From contig JBBDNN010000047.1 of assembly GCA_040877545.1 (NCBI GenBank), positions 36,765 to 100,764 of the forward strand: a stretch of DNA of 64,000 nucleotides. The letters run 5' to 3'. The stretch comes from Gracilimonas sp040877545. Its GTDB lineage: Bacteria > Bacteroidota > Rhodothermia > Balneolales > Balneolaceae. Position 1 is the first letter of the stretch, and the number at the start of each line of letters is the position of its first letter. Below the pieces are notes generated by a model. It ran no database searches and was not told the DNA's origin. It saw only the letters and a program-made list of their open reading frames with translations. The position numbers and the translations under genes are program-made. Below are positions 53,442 to 62,896 of the stretch, piece by piece.

Positions 53442-54440
53442 TTATTCATGAGCAACTATTACCCGGCCGACTTGCCCGCCTTCTAATATTTTTTCTATTT
53501 CCTGCTGAAGATTTTCAAGATTAACGGATTTGGAGAATTCTTCGGGCAGTTTGTCGTGATTCATTGCAGCAATTTCATCCCAGATTTGGAGTCGCATCGG
53601 CATTTTGCAAATAGCCGAATCAATCCCCAAAAGACTTACACCTCGAAGTATAAAGGGGTAAATATTGGTATGCAGCTTATCTCCCAAGATATTTCCGCAG
53701 CAGGCTACAGCTCCATCATGTCCGGTTTGGCGGATTACAGAATTCAGCATTTTACCGCCTACTGTTTCAATTGCGCCTTTCCATTTACGGCTGAGCAGAA
53801 GACTGCCAGGAACCTTTGTGATTTCCTCACGATGAATAACTTCAGCAGCACCCAATTTTTTCAAAAAATCCACCCGATCCATTTTGCCGGTAGCGGCAAT
53901 TACTTCGTAACCGATTTGTGAAAGGGAAAAAACAGCTAAAGAACCGACGCCACCTGTGGCACCGGTAACTAATATTCTGCCATCTCCAGGGTTCAGATTT
54001 TCGCGCTGAAGACGTTTCACCCCGTACATAGAGGTAAAGCCTGCCGTACCAAATACCATTGCTGTTTTGAGGTTTAAGCCATCCGGGAGCGCCACCACCC
54101 ATTCTTTTGGAACCCGAATAAACTCTCCAAATCCGCCAGAAGTGTTTGAACCTAAATCATGTCCGGTTACAATTACAGACTGACCTTCCATAAAAGTATT
54201 AGAGCTATCTGATACAATTTTTCCCGCGGCATCAATTCCAGGTATGTGCGGATAGTTTTTTGTGACACCTTTATTTCCTGTGGCGGAAAGTGCATCTTTA
54301 AAATTAAGGGATGAGTATTCAACTTTAATTAAGATTTCGTGAGTCGGTAACAGAGAAAAGGGCACCTGTTTCACTTCTCCTCTAAATCTTCGGTCTGATT
54401 TTTCTTCTGCTAAATATGCTTTGAAAGAATTCTCACTCAT
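53442..54440 (-). CDS. YhdH/YhfP-family quinone oxidoreductase (acrylyl-CoA-reductase-like)
   Basis: A 332-residue medium-chain reductase without zinc. The N-terminus has EYSSLNFKDALSATGNKGVTKNYPHIPGIDAAG, the family signature, and the coenzyme site is VTGATGGVGSLAV. Escherichia coli YhdH (AcuI) reduces acryloyl-CoA with NADPH. The gene overlaps the upstream aldehyde dehydrogenase gene by 4 bp (54437-54440), so it is last of an SDR-ALDH-YhdH operon. Confidence 0.9.
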   Translation of the reverse strand: MSENSFKAYLAEEKSDRRFRGEVKQVPFSLLPTHEILIKVEYSSLNFKDALSATGNKGVTKNYPHIPGIDAAGKIVSDSSNTFMEGQSVIVTGHDLGSNTSGGFGEFIRVPKEWVVALPDGLNLKTAMVFGTAGFTSMYGVKRLQRENLNPGDGRILVTGATGGVGSLAVFSLSQIGYEVIAATGKMDRVDFLKKLGAAEVIHREEITKVPGSLLLSRKWKGAIETVGGKMLNSVIRQTGHDGAVACCGNILGDKLHTNIYPFILRGVSLLGIDSAICKMPMRLQIWDEIAAMNHDKLPEEFSKSVNLENLQQEIEKILEGGQVGRVIVAHE

Positions 54441-55804
54441 TTTAAGAGACGTTTAATCCATTTTAGTTTTCCTTTGTAGGGAGGATAACGGAAAGGCAAA
54501 TCCAGCCAGAACGATTTCTTCACAATGCTTTTACGATGTGAGAATAGCTCGAAGCTATTTTTGCCATGATATGAGCCCATGCCGCTTTTCCCAACTCCGC
54601 CATAGGGCATTTTGTGGTTGGCGATATGAACCACAACATCATTTATAGCTCCACCGCCAAAAGAACAATTCTGTATAATCATCTGTTCAGCTTCCGAACT
54701 TTTTGTGAACAGGTATAAAGCCATTGGTTTTGGTTTCCCGTTGATAATATCTACAACCTGGGGAAGCTCCGAGAAAGTTAAAACAGGAAGAATGGGGCCG
54801 AAAATTTCTTCCTGCATTATATTATCATCCAGGGAAATGTTATCCAAAATAGTCGGTTCAATATATTTCTGTACCCGATCCGATTTCCCACCATAAAAAA
54901 CATCTCCATCTTTCAGAAGTTCAGCAAGTCGATCGAAATGGGATTCATTCACAATGCGGGGAAAATCCGGACTTAGTTTGGGGTTAACGTCATAAAAGGA
55001 AAGAGTAGCATCTTTAAGATAGCCCAGGAATTCTTTTTTTATTGTTTCCTGAACCAGCAGGTAATCCGGAGCGATACAGGTTTGGCCGGCATTCATGAAT
55101 TTCCCCCACGCAATTCGTTTGGCTGAAGTTTTCAGATCGGCAGAATCATCCACGATGCATGGGCTTTTACCATCAAGTTCGAGTGTAATTGGGGTGAGAT
55201 TTTTGGAAGCGGCTTCCATTACAATTTTCCCCACACGCGAGCTTCCGGTAAAAAATATATAATCGAAATCCTGTGCCAGTAAATTCTGATTTACTTCAAC
55301 CCCACCTTCCACAACAGAGATAAATGCTTCCTTATACCACTTGCCTAATATGCGGGAAAGAGCGGCTGAGGTATGTGCAGTAATCTCAGATGGTTTGATG
55401 ACTGCGGTATTCCCGGCAGCGATAGCACCAACCAATGGTAACAAAGCCAGTTGAACGGGGTAATTCCAGGGAGCAATTATTAAGACCGCACCATAGGGCT
55501 CGGCCACAACAAAATTTTTGGAAGGAAAATTAACCAGCGAGGTGGAAACGCGTTTAGGTTTAGCCCATTTCTGTAGGTGCTTTATTGCATAATTAATTTC
55601 TGTATGTATAACTCCCAACTCAGTTGCAAAAATTTCAAAGGCGGATTTTTTGAAGTCTTTGTAAACCGCATTGTTTAATTCTTCCTCATGTTCAATTAAT
55701 GTTTTTTTAAGTGTCTTGAGCTGGTGAATTCTAAATTCCACCGATTTTGTGGCACCGGATTTAAAATAGGTTTTCTGCTGATGCAGTAGTTTTTTTGCAT
55801 TCAT
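54437..55804 (-). CDS. aldehyde dehydrogenase, class-3 (fatty-aldehyde) type
   Basis: A 455-residue NAD(P)-dependent dehydrogenase lacking the long N-terminal arm of larger ALDHs, as in the class-3 fatty-aldehyde group. Catalytic residues: Glu209 in LELDGKSP (Asp replaces the usual Gly) and Cys243 in MNAGQTCIAP. PWNYP and FTGSSRVGKIV are the coenzyme-binding segments. A hydrophobic, basic C-terminus (KKSFWLDLPFRYPPYKGKLKWIKRLL) could associate with membranes. It is second in an operon with an SDR and a YhdH-like reductase; together they could detoxify or metabolise lipid aldehydes. Confidence 0.92.
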   Translation of the reverse strand: MNAKKLLHQQKTYFKSGATKSVEFRIHQLKTLKKTLIEHEEELNNAVYKDFKKSAFEIFATELGVIHTEINYAIKHLQKWAKPKRVSTSLVNFPSKNFVVAEPYGAVLIIAPWNYPVQLALLPLVGAIAAGNTAVIKPSEITAHTSAALSRILGKWYKEAFISVVEGGVEVNQNLLAQDFDYIFFTGSSRVGKIVMEAASKNLTPITLELDGKSPCIVDDSADLKTSAKRIAWGKFMNAGQTCIAPDYLLVQETIKKEFLGYLKDATLSFYDVNPKLSPDFPRIVNESHFDRLAELLKDGDVFYGGKSDRVQKYIEPTILDNISLDDNIMQEEIFGPILPVLTFSELPQVVDIINGKPKPMALYLFTKSSEAEQMIIQNCSFGGGAINDVVVHIANHKMPYGGVGKSGMGSYHGKNSFELFSHRKSIVKKSFWLDLPFRYPPYKGKLKWIKRLLK

Positions 55805-55805
55805 A

Positions 55806-56627
55806 TTATTTATCCTGATTCCTTCCTAAAAATGTATCCATTGAATTATACACACCAAAAATTTTACCGGCTACAAAATCATAAATATTAGCCGGAAGTA
55901 CCCCCCGGAAGAAGGGAGTCAACTTCACCATAAACGGTTCACGAAGACGGCTTTTCCCCCGCTCAACCGCATTCATTATTCTTGTAACGATATCATGGGG
56001 ATCTAATAACGGAGTAAATAAAGGGGTATTGACGCCTGCAAACATCCCGGTGTTTATATAGCTCGGCATCACCGTCAGCACTTTCACGGATTTAGCAGTT
56101 TGTTCAAGTTCCAGTTTCAATGATTCTGACCAGCCTACGGCAGCCCATTTACTTGCAGCATAAACGGCCATCCCGGGATTTGGTGTTAACCCGGCTGCCG
56201 AAGCAATATTTATGATATAGCCTTTATTTACTTTCAACATTGCCGGGAGAAAAGCCCGCGCTGCATACATCATTCCACAACTATTAATGTCCATGGTTCT
56301 TTTGATGTCGCTCATTGAATGATCTTCAAACTTTTTGCCCACAACAACCCCTGCATTATTAAAAAGTAAATCGATAGACTCTAACTCTCTCAAAATCTCA
56401 TCGGCAGCCTGTTGAACTTGCTCTGCATTACTCACATCCACAAGATTAGTAGTCACCGAAAACCCTTCGTTGCTAAAGGTTTTTGCAGCTTTCAAAAGTT
56501 TATCCTCATCAATGTCCCAAATAACAAGCTTTTTGGCTCCACGATGTAATGCTTCGGCCCCCATGAGATACCCGATCCCACTTGCACCGCCGGTAATTAA
56601 TACAACTTTATTTTTAAAGGAAGACAT
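55806..56627 (-). CDS. SDR-family oxidoreductase
   Basis: A 273-residue short-chain dehydrogenase. TGGASGIG at about 12-19 binds the nucleotide, NNAGVV is the strand-4 motif, and YAASK supplies the catalytic Tyr/Lys. The C-terminal region is hydrophobic (LTPFFRGVLPANIYDFVAG), resembling membrane-associated retinol/steroid-type dehydrogenases. It is first of the SDR-ALDH-YhdH operon, with only 1 bp separating it from the ALDH. A lipid-derived alcohol or ketone is a plausible substrate but unproven. Confidence 0.9.
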   Translation of the reverse strand: MSSFKNKVVLITGGASGIGYLMGAEALHRGAKKLVIWDIDEDKLLKAAKTFSNEGFSVTTNLVDVSNAEQVQQAADEILRELESIDLLFNNAGVVVGKKFEDHSMSDIKRTMDINSCGMMYAARAFLPAMLKVNKGYIINIASAAGLTPNPGMAVYAASKWAAVGWSESLKLELEQTAKSVKVLTVMPSYINTGMFAGVNTPLFTPLLDPHDIVTRIMNAVERGKSRLREPFMVKLTPFFRGVLPANIYDFVAGKIFGVYNSMDTFLGRNQDK

Positions 56628-56744
56628 AGAAAAATGGTATATTTAAGGCTTCGAATTAAACAAAAAACTGAGTGCTAAATTCAAAAAAATTGAATATGAA
56701 ATTCAGTTAAAACAACAAAAGACAATAAGTCAATTATTCATACA

Positions 56745-57824
56745 ATGAAAAGATTATCGTTACTCTTACCACTTTTAATTTTTATAGCCTCTTGTGGACA
56801 GGCACCAAAAAATGTAAGCATGGAATGGTTGTCTCCGGAAACCATGCCGCTCGAAATTTCTAACAACGCTGTGGCTTCTGCAGAAGTGGCTGGAACATGG
56901 CAGCTGTATACCTTTCTGGGATTGGAAAAAGGAAAAACATCCCGGGATGTAAGCACTTTCTCAGCAGCTTATGATGTGCAATCCGCTACATGGAAAGAAC
57001 TACCCGTAGTACCAGATGAAATTGGCAGACTGGCCAGTACTGCACAATATGCAAATGGCAATATCTATATTTTTGGCGGGTATACAGTTGCCGAAGACGG
57101 AGCAGAAAAATCTACTTCACAGGTATTTAAGTTTAATCCAACCAGTAATACCTACACTGAAGTAGCCGACATGTTAATCCCAGTTGAAGATGCCGTTTCT
57201 CTTGTTTACCAGGATCGCTACATCTATCTCGTGAGTGGTTGGAATAACACTAATAACGTATCAAATGTGCAGGTGTATGATACCCACACTAACTCATGGG
57301 AGCATGCAACGCCATATCCCGGCCCCCCGGTATTTGGCCATTCCGGCGGAATTGTAGGAAATACCATGGTTTTATCTGATGGCGTTCAAGTAAAAGTTGA
57401 TGAAGGCGAGCGCATATTTATGATGTCGCCCGGCAGCATAAAAGGTGAAATTGATGCAGAAAATCCTATAGATATTAATTGGGTAAGAATTCAACAACAC
57501 CCAGGCAAGGCACGTTATCGCATGGCAGCTATTGGCGTGGATGAACCACTGAAAATGGTGGTTTTTGTCGGTGGATCAACTAATCCATATAACTATAATG
57601 GCATTGGCTATAATATGAAGCCATCTATTCCCGATAGTACTGTTTTTGCTTATCGTCTGGATACCGACGAATGGATTAGTCTCGGAAATCAGCCCGTGCC
57701 GACTATGGATCATCGAGGCATAGCCAAAGATGGGGATTCTTTTTATGTGATTGGTGGAATGAGTGATAATCAGCAGGTTTCGAACCAGGTTCAGAAGTTT
57801 AGATTTATTATTGAACAAGATTAA
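56745..57824 (+). CDS. Kelch-repeat beta-propeller lipoprotein
   Basis: A 359-residue protein with a lipoprotein signal peptide ending IASC. Kelch blades are visible: YIFGGYTVAEDG, YLVSGWNNTNNVSNVQVYDTHTNSW, MVVFVGGSTNPYNYNG and FYVIGGMSDNQQVSNQVQKF, each with the GG and spaced Tyr/Trp pattern. About six blades form one propeller. Such lipoproteins may bind glycans or proteins at the cell surface; NanM-like epimerase activity is possible but not supported by specific residues. It is monocistronic with its own terminator. Confidence 0.88.
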   Translation: MKRLSLLLPLLIFIASCGQAPKNVSMEWLSPETMPLEISNNAVASAEVAGTWQLYTFLGLEKGKTSRDVSTFSAAYDVQSATWKELPVVPDEIGRLASTAQYANGNIYIFGGYTVAEDGAEKSTSQVFKFNPTSNTYTEVADMLIPVEDAVSLVYQDRYIYLVSGWNNTNNVSNVQVYDTHTNSWEHATPYPGPPVFGHSGGIVGNTMVLSDGVQVKVDEGERIFMMSPGSIKGEIDAENPIDINWVRIQQHPGKARYRMAAIGVDEPLKMVVFVGGSTNPYNYNGIGYNMKPSIPDSTVFAYRLDTDEWISLGNQPVPTMDHRGIAKDGDSFYVIGGMSDNQQVSNQVQKFRFIIEQD

Positions 57825-57849
57825 TTCTCTCTTCTAAATAATTTAATTT

Positions 57850-57887
57850 AAAGCCGAATTCCTGTAATGGTTTTCGGTTTTTTTTTT
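57850..57887 (+). terminator. intrinsic terminator of the Kelch lipoprotein gene
   Basis: A 9-bp stem with one G-U pair (57850-57858 with 57873-57881 region) and a 14-nt loop is followed by about ten U residues. It begins 26 nt after the stop codon. Confidence 0.8.
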
Positions 57888-57989
57888 GCATTTACATTTT
57901 TTGCAGACTTAAACGGACTTCTCTTAAAAATATATTGGCACCCTATTCATTGCCCCACAAATATTTATCTATTCATCAATAAACATGAA

Positions 57990-58180
57990 AATATACCTGA
58001 TTCTTATAATTTGAACACAGCAAGTCAATTCTTATTTGTCCAGGATATTCTATGGGAATTTCAAACCGCAGACAGAATTTATTCTTCACCTATAGTTGAT
58101 GGAGAGTTAATTTATTTCTGGAAGTTCAGATGGTAAATTATGCCGTTAATTTGAAATAGCAGAATAAAGAAACATATCTG
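57990..58180 (+). pseudogene. decayed PQQ/BamB-like beta-propeller fragment
   Basis: Around 58040-58120 the plus strand encodes ILWEFQTADRIYSSPIVDG followed by ELIYF, the characteristic start of a PQQ-like propeller blade. One extra base then shifts the frame, after which GSSDGKLC and, with a second shift, VNLK can be read before stop codons, completing a blade. No start codon, signal peptide or further blades exist. The gene is therefore a relic. The remaining bases of the 435-bp gap (57825-58259) show nothing else beyond the Kelch gene terminator. Confidence 0.6.
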
Positions 58181-58259
58181 TATTTCTTCTTTTATTCAGT
58201 TTCACATTGTACTTTCTCAAAACCTTGAAAGATTCTAATATCAAAAACTTCCAGATATC

Positions 58260-59912
58260 ATGAAATATTTATCTCTATTCATTGCCGTCACTTTTCTATG
58301 TATAAGTTGTAATGAGTCTCCCGCAGATAAAGCTGCTGAAAGTATTAATAAAGATTCCATGCTTCGGCATATTGAAACCCTGTCTTCGGATGAGTTCATG
58401 GGCAGGGCAACCGGTACTTCCGGTGAACAGATGACGGTAGATTATTTGGTGGAGGAATTTGAACGAATGGGAGCCGCTCCGGGTGGTGATGATGGCAGTT
58501 ATATACAGTCTTTTCCGCTTCTGGGGCAGCAGACCTCAAACGCAGAAATGTCGGTTAAAACGAATGGCCGTACTCCTTTCAACTTAAATTATCTTGATGA
58601 ATTTATGGCATGGCCGGCAAATGAAGCTGCTTCTGTTGATATAGAAAACGCAGAATTAGTGTATGTGGGATACGGCATTCAGGCGCCGGAAGAAGATTGG
58701 GATGATTTCAAAGATGTTGATGTAAGCGGCAAAATAATTGTCATTAAAAATAATGATCCGGAATATGATGAAGATCTTTTTGCCGGAAGAACCCGGTTAT
58801 ACTACGGCCGGTATTCTTATAAATATGAAAAAGCCAAAGAGTTGGGTGCTTTGGGGGCACTCATTATTCACACTACTGAAACAGCCGGCTATGGCTGGAA
58901 TGTGGTTTCCGGCGGATGGAGTGGGGAGAGCTTTTATCTGAAAAGCGGTGATGAGCCCGGCCAATCCCAAACGGAATTTAACGGCTGGTTATCTTACGGA
59001 GCAAGTCAGTTACTGTTTGAAGAAGCCGGTATGAGTGTGGATGATTTACTTGAAGCTGCCGATAATCCTGATTTTGTACCTGTAGAATTACCGGGAATTT
59101 CTATGAATGTAAGTATGGAGGCCGATTACCGGGAAATTGAAGCCATGAATGTAATTGCAAAAGTAGAGGGCAATGATTCGGAATTGAAAGATGAGCATTT
59201 ACTGCTAACCGCTCATTTAGATCACCTGGGGGTTACAATGCCCGTTGAGGGAGACTCCATCAATAACGGCGCATCGGATAACGCAGCCGGTGTTAGTGCT
59301 TTGCTGGAAATGATGAAAGGCTACAAAGAAATTCAATCCGAATTAAAAAGAAGCGTGCTGGCAGTTGTTGTGAGTGCAGAAGAAGTGGGTTTGCTGGGCT
59401 CACAGTATTGGGCTGAAAATCCAACAGTGGAGCCGGGGAAAGTAACGGCTAACATTAACCTTGATGGCATGAATGTGTACGGCCAAACAACGGATGTAGT
59501 AGTTGTGGGTTATGGCAGAACCTCCCTGAGCGACCTGCTCAAAGAAGAAGCTGAAAAACAGGGACGGACGGTACAACCTGATCCATATCCCGAGCGTGGT
59601 TATTTTTATCGTTCCGACCATTTTAATATGGCAAAGGTTGGGATTCCTGCCATTTTTCCGAATCCTGGTACCGAATATATAGATAAGGGAGAGGATTTTC
59701 TTGCGCTGCGCGATAGCGTTTCCGATGCCAACTATCACACCGTAAATGATGAGATAAACCAATACTGGGATTTGAGCGGCGCAGAAATAGATACCCGGCT
59801 CTTTTTCAAGACAGGTTATCGTGCATTAAATGCCGATGAATTACAGTCATGGAAAGCCAATGATGAATTTGAGGCAACAAGGGTTAAAATGTTGGAAAGA
59901 GTGGAACAGTGA
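58260..59912 (+). CDS. M28-family zinc aminopeptidase lipoprotein with PA domain
   Basis: A 550-residue exported peptidase; the signal peptide ends LCISC (Cys17). A PA (protease-associated) insert spans about 125-250. Zinc ligands and catalytic residues: His319/Asp321 in TAHLDHLG, Asp340 in NNGASDNAAG, the Glu pair in SAEEVGLLGS (374-375), Asp in NLDGMN, and the late His in RSDHFNMAKVGIPAIF. M28 enzymes release N-terminal residues from peptides in the periplasm. It is transcribed alone. Confidence 0.93.
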   Translation: MKYLSLFIAVTFLCISCNESPADKAAESINKDSMLRHIETLSSDEFMGRATGTSGEQMTVDYLVEEFERMGAAPGGDDGSYIQSFPLLGQQTSNAEMSVKTNGRTPFNLNYLDEFMAWPANEAASVDIENAELVYVGYGIQAPEEDWDDFKDVDVSGKIIVIKNNDPEYDEDLFAGRTRLYYGRYSYKYEKAKELGALGALIIHTTETAGYGWNVVSGGWSGESFYLKSGDEPGQSQTEFNGWLSYGASQLLFEEAGMSVDDLLEAADNPDFVPVELPGISMNVSMEADYREIEAMNVIAKVEGNDSELKDEHLLLTAHLDHLGVTMPVEGDSINNGASDNAAGVSALLEMMKGYKEIQSELKRSVLAVVVSAEEVGLLGSQYWAENPTVEPGKVTANINLDGMNVYGQTTDVVVVGYGRTSLSDLLKEEAEKQGRTVQPDPYPERGYFYRSDHFNMAKVGIPAIFPNPGTEYIDKGEDFLALRDSVSDANYHTVNDEINQYWDLSGAEIDTRLFFKTGYRALNADELQSWKANDEFEATRVKMLERVEQ

Positions 59913-59986
59913 GCGAATAGTGAACAGGGATCAGAGCAGGGGCAGTGGTTTGGTGAATTGCTGGTTATTAAGCCAGGAAAGTTGAT

Positions 59987-61414
59987 TTATTCCGCAACAA
60001 AAGTGGTATCGGCTCTGATTACTTCTCCATCAGCTACAAAACTTGTGTGGTCATTGCCATTCAGGCTAAGGGTGATAAAATATTCACCGGGATCTAATTC
60101 TCCCAGGTAAAACCAATTTCCATACATCCTTCCTGCTTTGATGCCGTTAATATATATGTGAATATGGCCTTCATTCGCTACTGTTTCCTCTCCTGTTTTT
60201 TCGGGTGTGAATTCCCAATTCTCAAGCTCCACATGTAAATTATAACTGCTGTCAGTAATTTTGATTATTTCTATACTGGTAAATTCAGGAATATGCTCTT
60301 CCCCGCTAATATCCATCACACTGGTTTCATGGCCATTCTCCATTAGTGCTCCTGCCAGCGCCATTTGGTATTGTCGTTCCGCGGAAAAAGAATAAGCTCC
60401 TAAAAATAATGCTGCAATAACGAGAAAATTTACACCAGCAAAACCTACCCTCAGGTACATATTTTTATGAAGGGCGATGGGAGGATTATAAGCGGTACCC
60501 GTTCCATTGAATAAAAAAACCAATAGAGCCGCATGGATCGGTGTGTGGCCGATTACTTCCAACTTCCCAAAAACAAGAGTTGTTAAAAAAAACACCATTG
60601 TTATTACAGCAGCAAGAGGCCGTTCAAGTAATCCGATTATCAATAAATAGCCCAAACTTATTTCCACAAAAGCGGCAGCTTGAAGGAAAAATTCTTGTGG
60701 AAGTCCAAGAGCCAACTGTGGATTTTGTTCAAGTAAATACAATCCCCAACTGGGATAAAATAATTTTTCGTAACCCAGCCAAATCAGGGAAAAGCCGATA
60801 GTAATATATAGAGCTGGCAATCCTATTTCTTTCAGTTTTTCATTGTATAACCGATGCGAAAACAGATAAATGCCAATCCCTGCAAAGTGCAGGTAGTCGA
60901 GCATATGAAAAAAGCCGAATTCAAAAGCTGCCATCACATACAAAAACAGTAAACCGGCGCCTGCATACATTGTTGTTTTATGGAAGAGTAACATCAGCGC
61001 TAAAAAAAACTGAAGCCAAACCAGCAAATCATAACCGGAAACCAGTTCTGGGGTAAGCACAGTGCCATTTGCCCAGGAAATAAGAAAGACAGCAGCCATT
61101 GCCACCCGCATTATATTCAGGCTGTAATCTGCCTGATCCGATAACCAGATGTTTACTTTACGATACCACCTGACTTCCTCAATATGCTCATCGGCAAATA
61201 CCAGTGAACTTATAACCACCACGCTTAAAATTACCAAACCGATATAAACTGGATTTAAAACTTCAATGATACTTAAAGGCTCATCAAGAAAAGAGAAACC
61301 GCTAAACCATTTAACATGGCCGAAACTTAATGCGGGTAATAAAAGAGCTAGGAAGAAAATCGACAGGACGTATATTTTTTTATCCTGAAAGCATCTTAAG
61401 GCAAACTTTTGCAT
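59987..61414 (-). CDS. DoxX-like multi-pass membrane protein with a C-terminal periplasmic domain
   Basis: A 475-residue protein with about 9-10 transmembrane helices over residues 15-350. The helical arrangement LFYPSWGLYLLEQ / FFLQAAAFVEISLGYLLIIGLLERP resembles the DoxX/SURF4-like superfamily. The last ~120 residues, after the final helix, form a beta-rich domain with EGHIHIYINGIKAGRMYGNWFYLGEL and LNGNDHTSF; the paired histidines (HIH, NDH) suggest metal binding. The whole resembles no named protein I can recall. It is divergent from the MFS gene (243-bp gap). Confidence 0.65.
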   Translation of the reverse strand: MQKFALRCFQDKKIYVLSIFFLALLLPALSFGHVKWFSGFSFLDEPLSIIEVLNPVYIGLVILSVVVISSLVFADEHIEEVRWYRKVNIWLSDQADYSLNIMRVAMAAVFLISWANGTVLTPELVSGYDLLVWLQFFLALMLLFHKTTMYAGAGLLFLYVMAAFEFGFFHMLDYLHFAGIGIYLFSHRLYNEKLKEIGLPALYITIGFSLIWLGYEKLFYPSWGLYLLEQNPQLALGLPQEFFLQAAAFVEISLGYLLIIGLLERPLAAVITMVFFLTTLVFGKLEVIGHTPIHAALLVFLFNGTGTAYNPPIALHKNMYLRVGFAGVNFLVIAALFLGAYSFSAERQYQMALAGALMENGHETSVMDISGEEHIPEFTSIEIIKITDSSYNLHVELENWEFTPEKTGEETVANEGHIHIYINGIKAGRMYGNWFYLGELDPGEYFITLSLNGNDHTSFVADGEVIRADTTFVAE

Positions 61415-61657
61415 GTGATTAGAAAATCAATAATGAGATTAAAATTAAAACTTATGCACTTTAAAATATGTTCGAAAAGTATAATCCCCAACAATTAAGC
61501 TTTCACCTGGAATGAATGTATTACTTTTGGATTAGATTAATAGCCTGCACCAATCAGCCTGATTGCAAAAGAAGATATTCGGCTGGTTTTTGTTAAAGCT
61601 AAATAACCGTAATTTTATGCTCATTCGCTTCAATTTTTTAAAAAGAATCAATCCCAG

Positions 61658-62896
61658 GTGAATTATATAAATTTTGTGCTTCAAGAGAGAAAAGTTCTAA
61701 GCATTGGTCTTTCCTTTACCTTTTTCTCCAGTTTTGGCCAGACCTTCCTGATCTCCTTATTTGTTCCATTTTTTCTGACGGATTTTGATTTATCGAATGC
61801 AGCTTTCGGATCAATTTACTCCGTGGCTACATTATCCAGCGCGGTTATTTTGCCTTACCTGGGCAAGTGGATTGACGTTCTGCCCCTGAACCGGTACAGC
61901 CTTTACGTAGCCCTGGGATTATTGGTGGCGTGCATTACCGTTGCTTTGTCGTGGCATATTGGATTTTTATTTGCCGGAATATTGATGCTGCGTTTGGCGG
62001 GGCAAGGCTTGAGCGGACACACAGCAGAAACTGCCATGGCAAGATATTTCACACTGAGAAGAGGCAAAGCTCTTAGCATTTCCAGCCTTGGATACCCGCT
62101 TGGTGAAGCATTACTGCCGATGGTTGTTGCTGCTTTACTTGCTGTAATGAGCTGGCGGTTGACCTGGGGTTTAATTGCCGCAAGTATTGCTTTGGTGTTT
62201 ATACCTTTCATTCTTTTCATGGTGAGGCGTTCAGGTGTTGATAGTCGCGAAGGAGTGAAGACGGAGACCAAAAGCGAGTTAAATGTTCCCGAAAATGTCT
62301 ATAGAAACCTGTTCTGTAATTACAGGTTTTGGCTATTTTTACCAGCTGTATTACTTCCTGCTTTTTGGGCAACAGGTTTATTCTTGTATCAGGTATCTAT
62401 TGCCGGGCAGCTGGGGTGGACTGCTGCTATCATTGCTTCTGCTTTTGTCTTTTTTGCAGGAGCAAGGATCGTGAGTTCATTAGGGGTTGGGCCATTAATA
62501 GACCGCTGGAGCGCCAAGAGAATATTTCCCTTTTATATGCTGCCTATGAGTGTGGGATTGTTTGTAGCATTTTTGCATCCGGGAATTTGGTCAGCTTTTT
62601 TATACATGGCACTTTTCGGTTTAACAATGGGAATGGGCAGCTCCATAAAATCCGCTTTATGGGCTGAATTATATGGAACAGAAGTAATTGGTACGGTGCG
62701 GTCGGTATTTACTTCATTGATGGTTTTCAGCACTGCTGTTAGTCCTTTTTTAATGGGATGGATGCTGGATCAGCATATTTCCATCACATCCATTTTAATG
62801 GCAGCAATTATGACTGTTATAATTGCCACAGTAATGGCATATTTTGCCTTATCCGGAAACGTAGAAATGGAAATTTATAATAATCAGGAAAAATGA
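61658..62896 (+). CDS. MFS transporter
   Basis: A 412-residue, 12-helix major facilitator. The A-like loop after helix 2 (GKWIDVLPLNR) and the internal duplication around the central loop (residues 195-215) are visible. The substrate cannot be predicted; the similarity in general layout is to monocarboxylate/oxalate-type or drug MFS. It starts with GTG at 61658, preceded by CCCAG only. The stop overlaps the DsbA-like gene's ATG (62893-62896), so both are translated together. Confidence 0.88.
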   Translation: MNYINFVLQERKVLSIGLSFTFFSSFGQTFLISLFVPFFLTDFDLSNAAFGSIYSVATLSSAVILPYLGKWIDVLPLNRYSLYVALGLLVACITVALSWHIGFLFAGILMLRLAGQGLSGHTAETAMARYFTLRRGKALSISSLGYPLGEALLPMVVAALLAVMSWRLTWGLIAASIALVFIPFILFMVRRSGVDSREGVKTETKSELNVPENVYRNLFCNYRFWLFLPAVLLPAFWATGLFLYQVSIAGQLGWTAAIIASAFVFFAGARIVSSLGVGPLIDRWSAKRIFPFYMLPMSVGLFVAFLHPGIWSAFLYMALFGLTMGMGSSIKSALWAELYGTEVIGTVRSVFTSLMVFSTAVSPFLMGWMLDQHISITSILMAAIMTVIIATVMAYFALSGNVEMEIYNNQEK

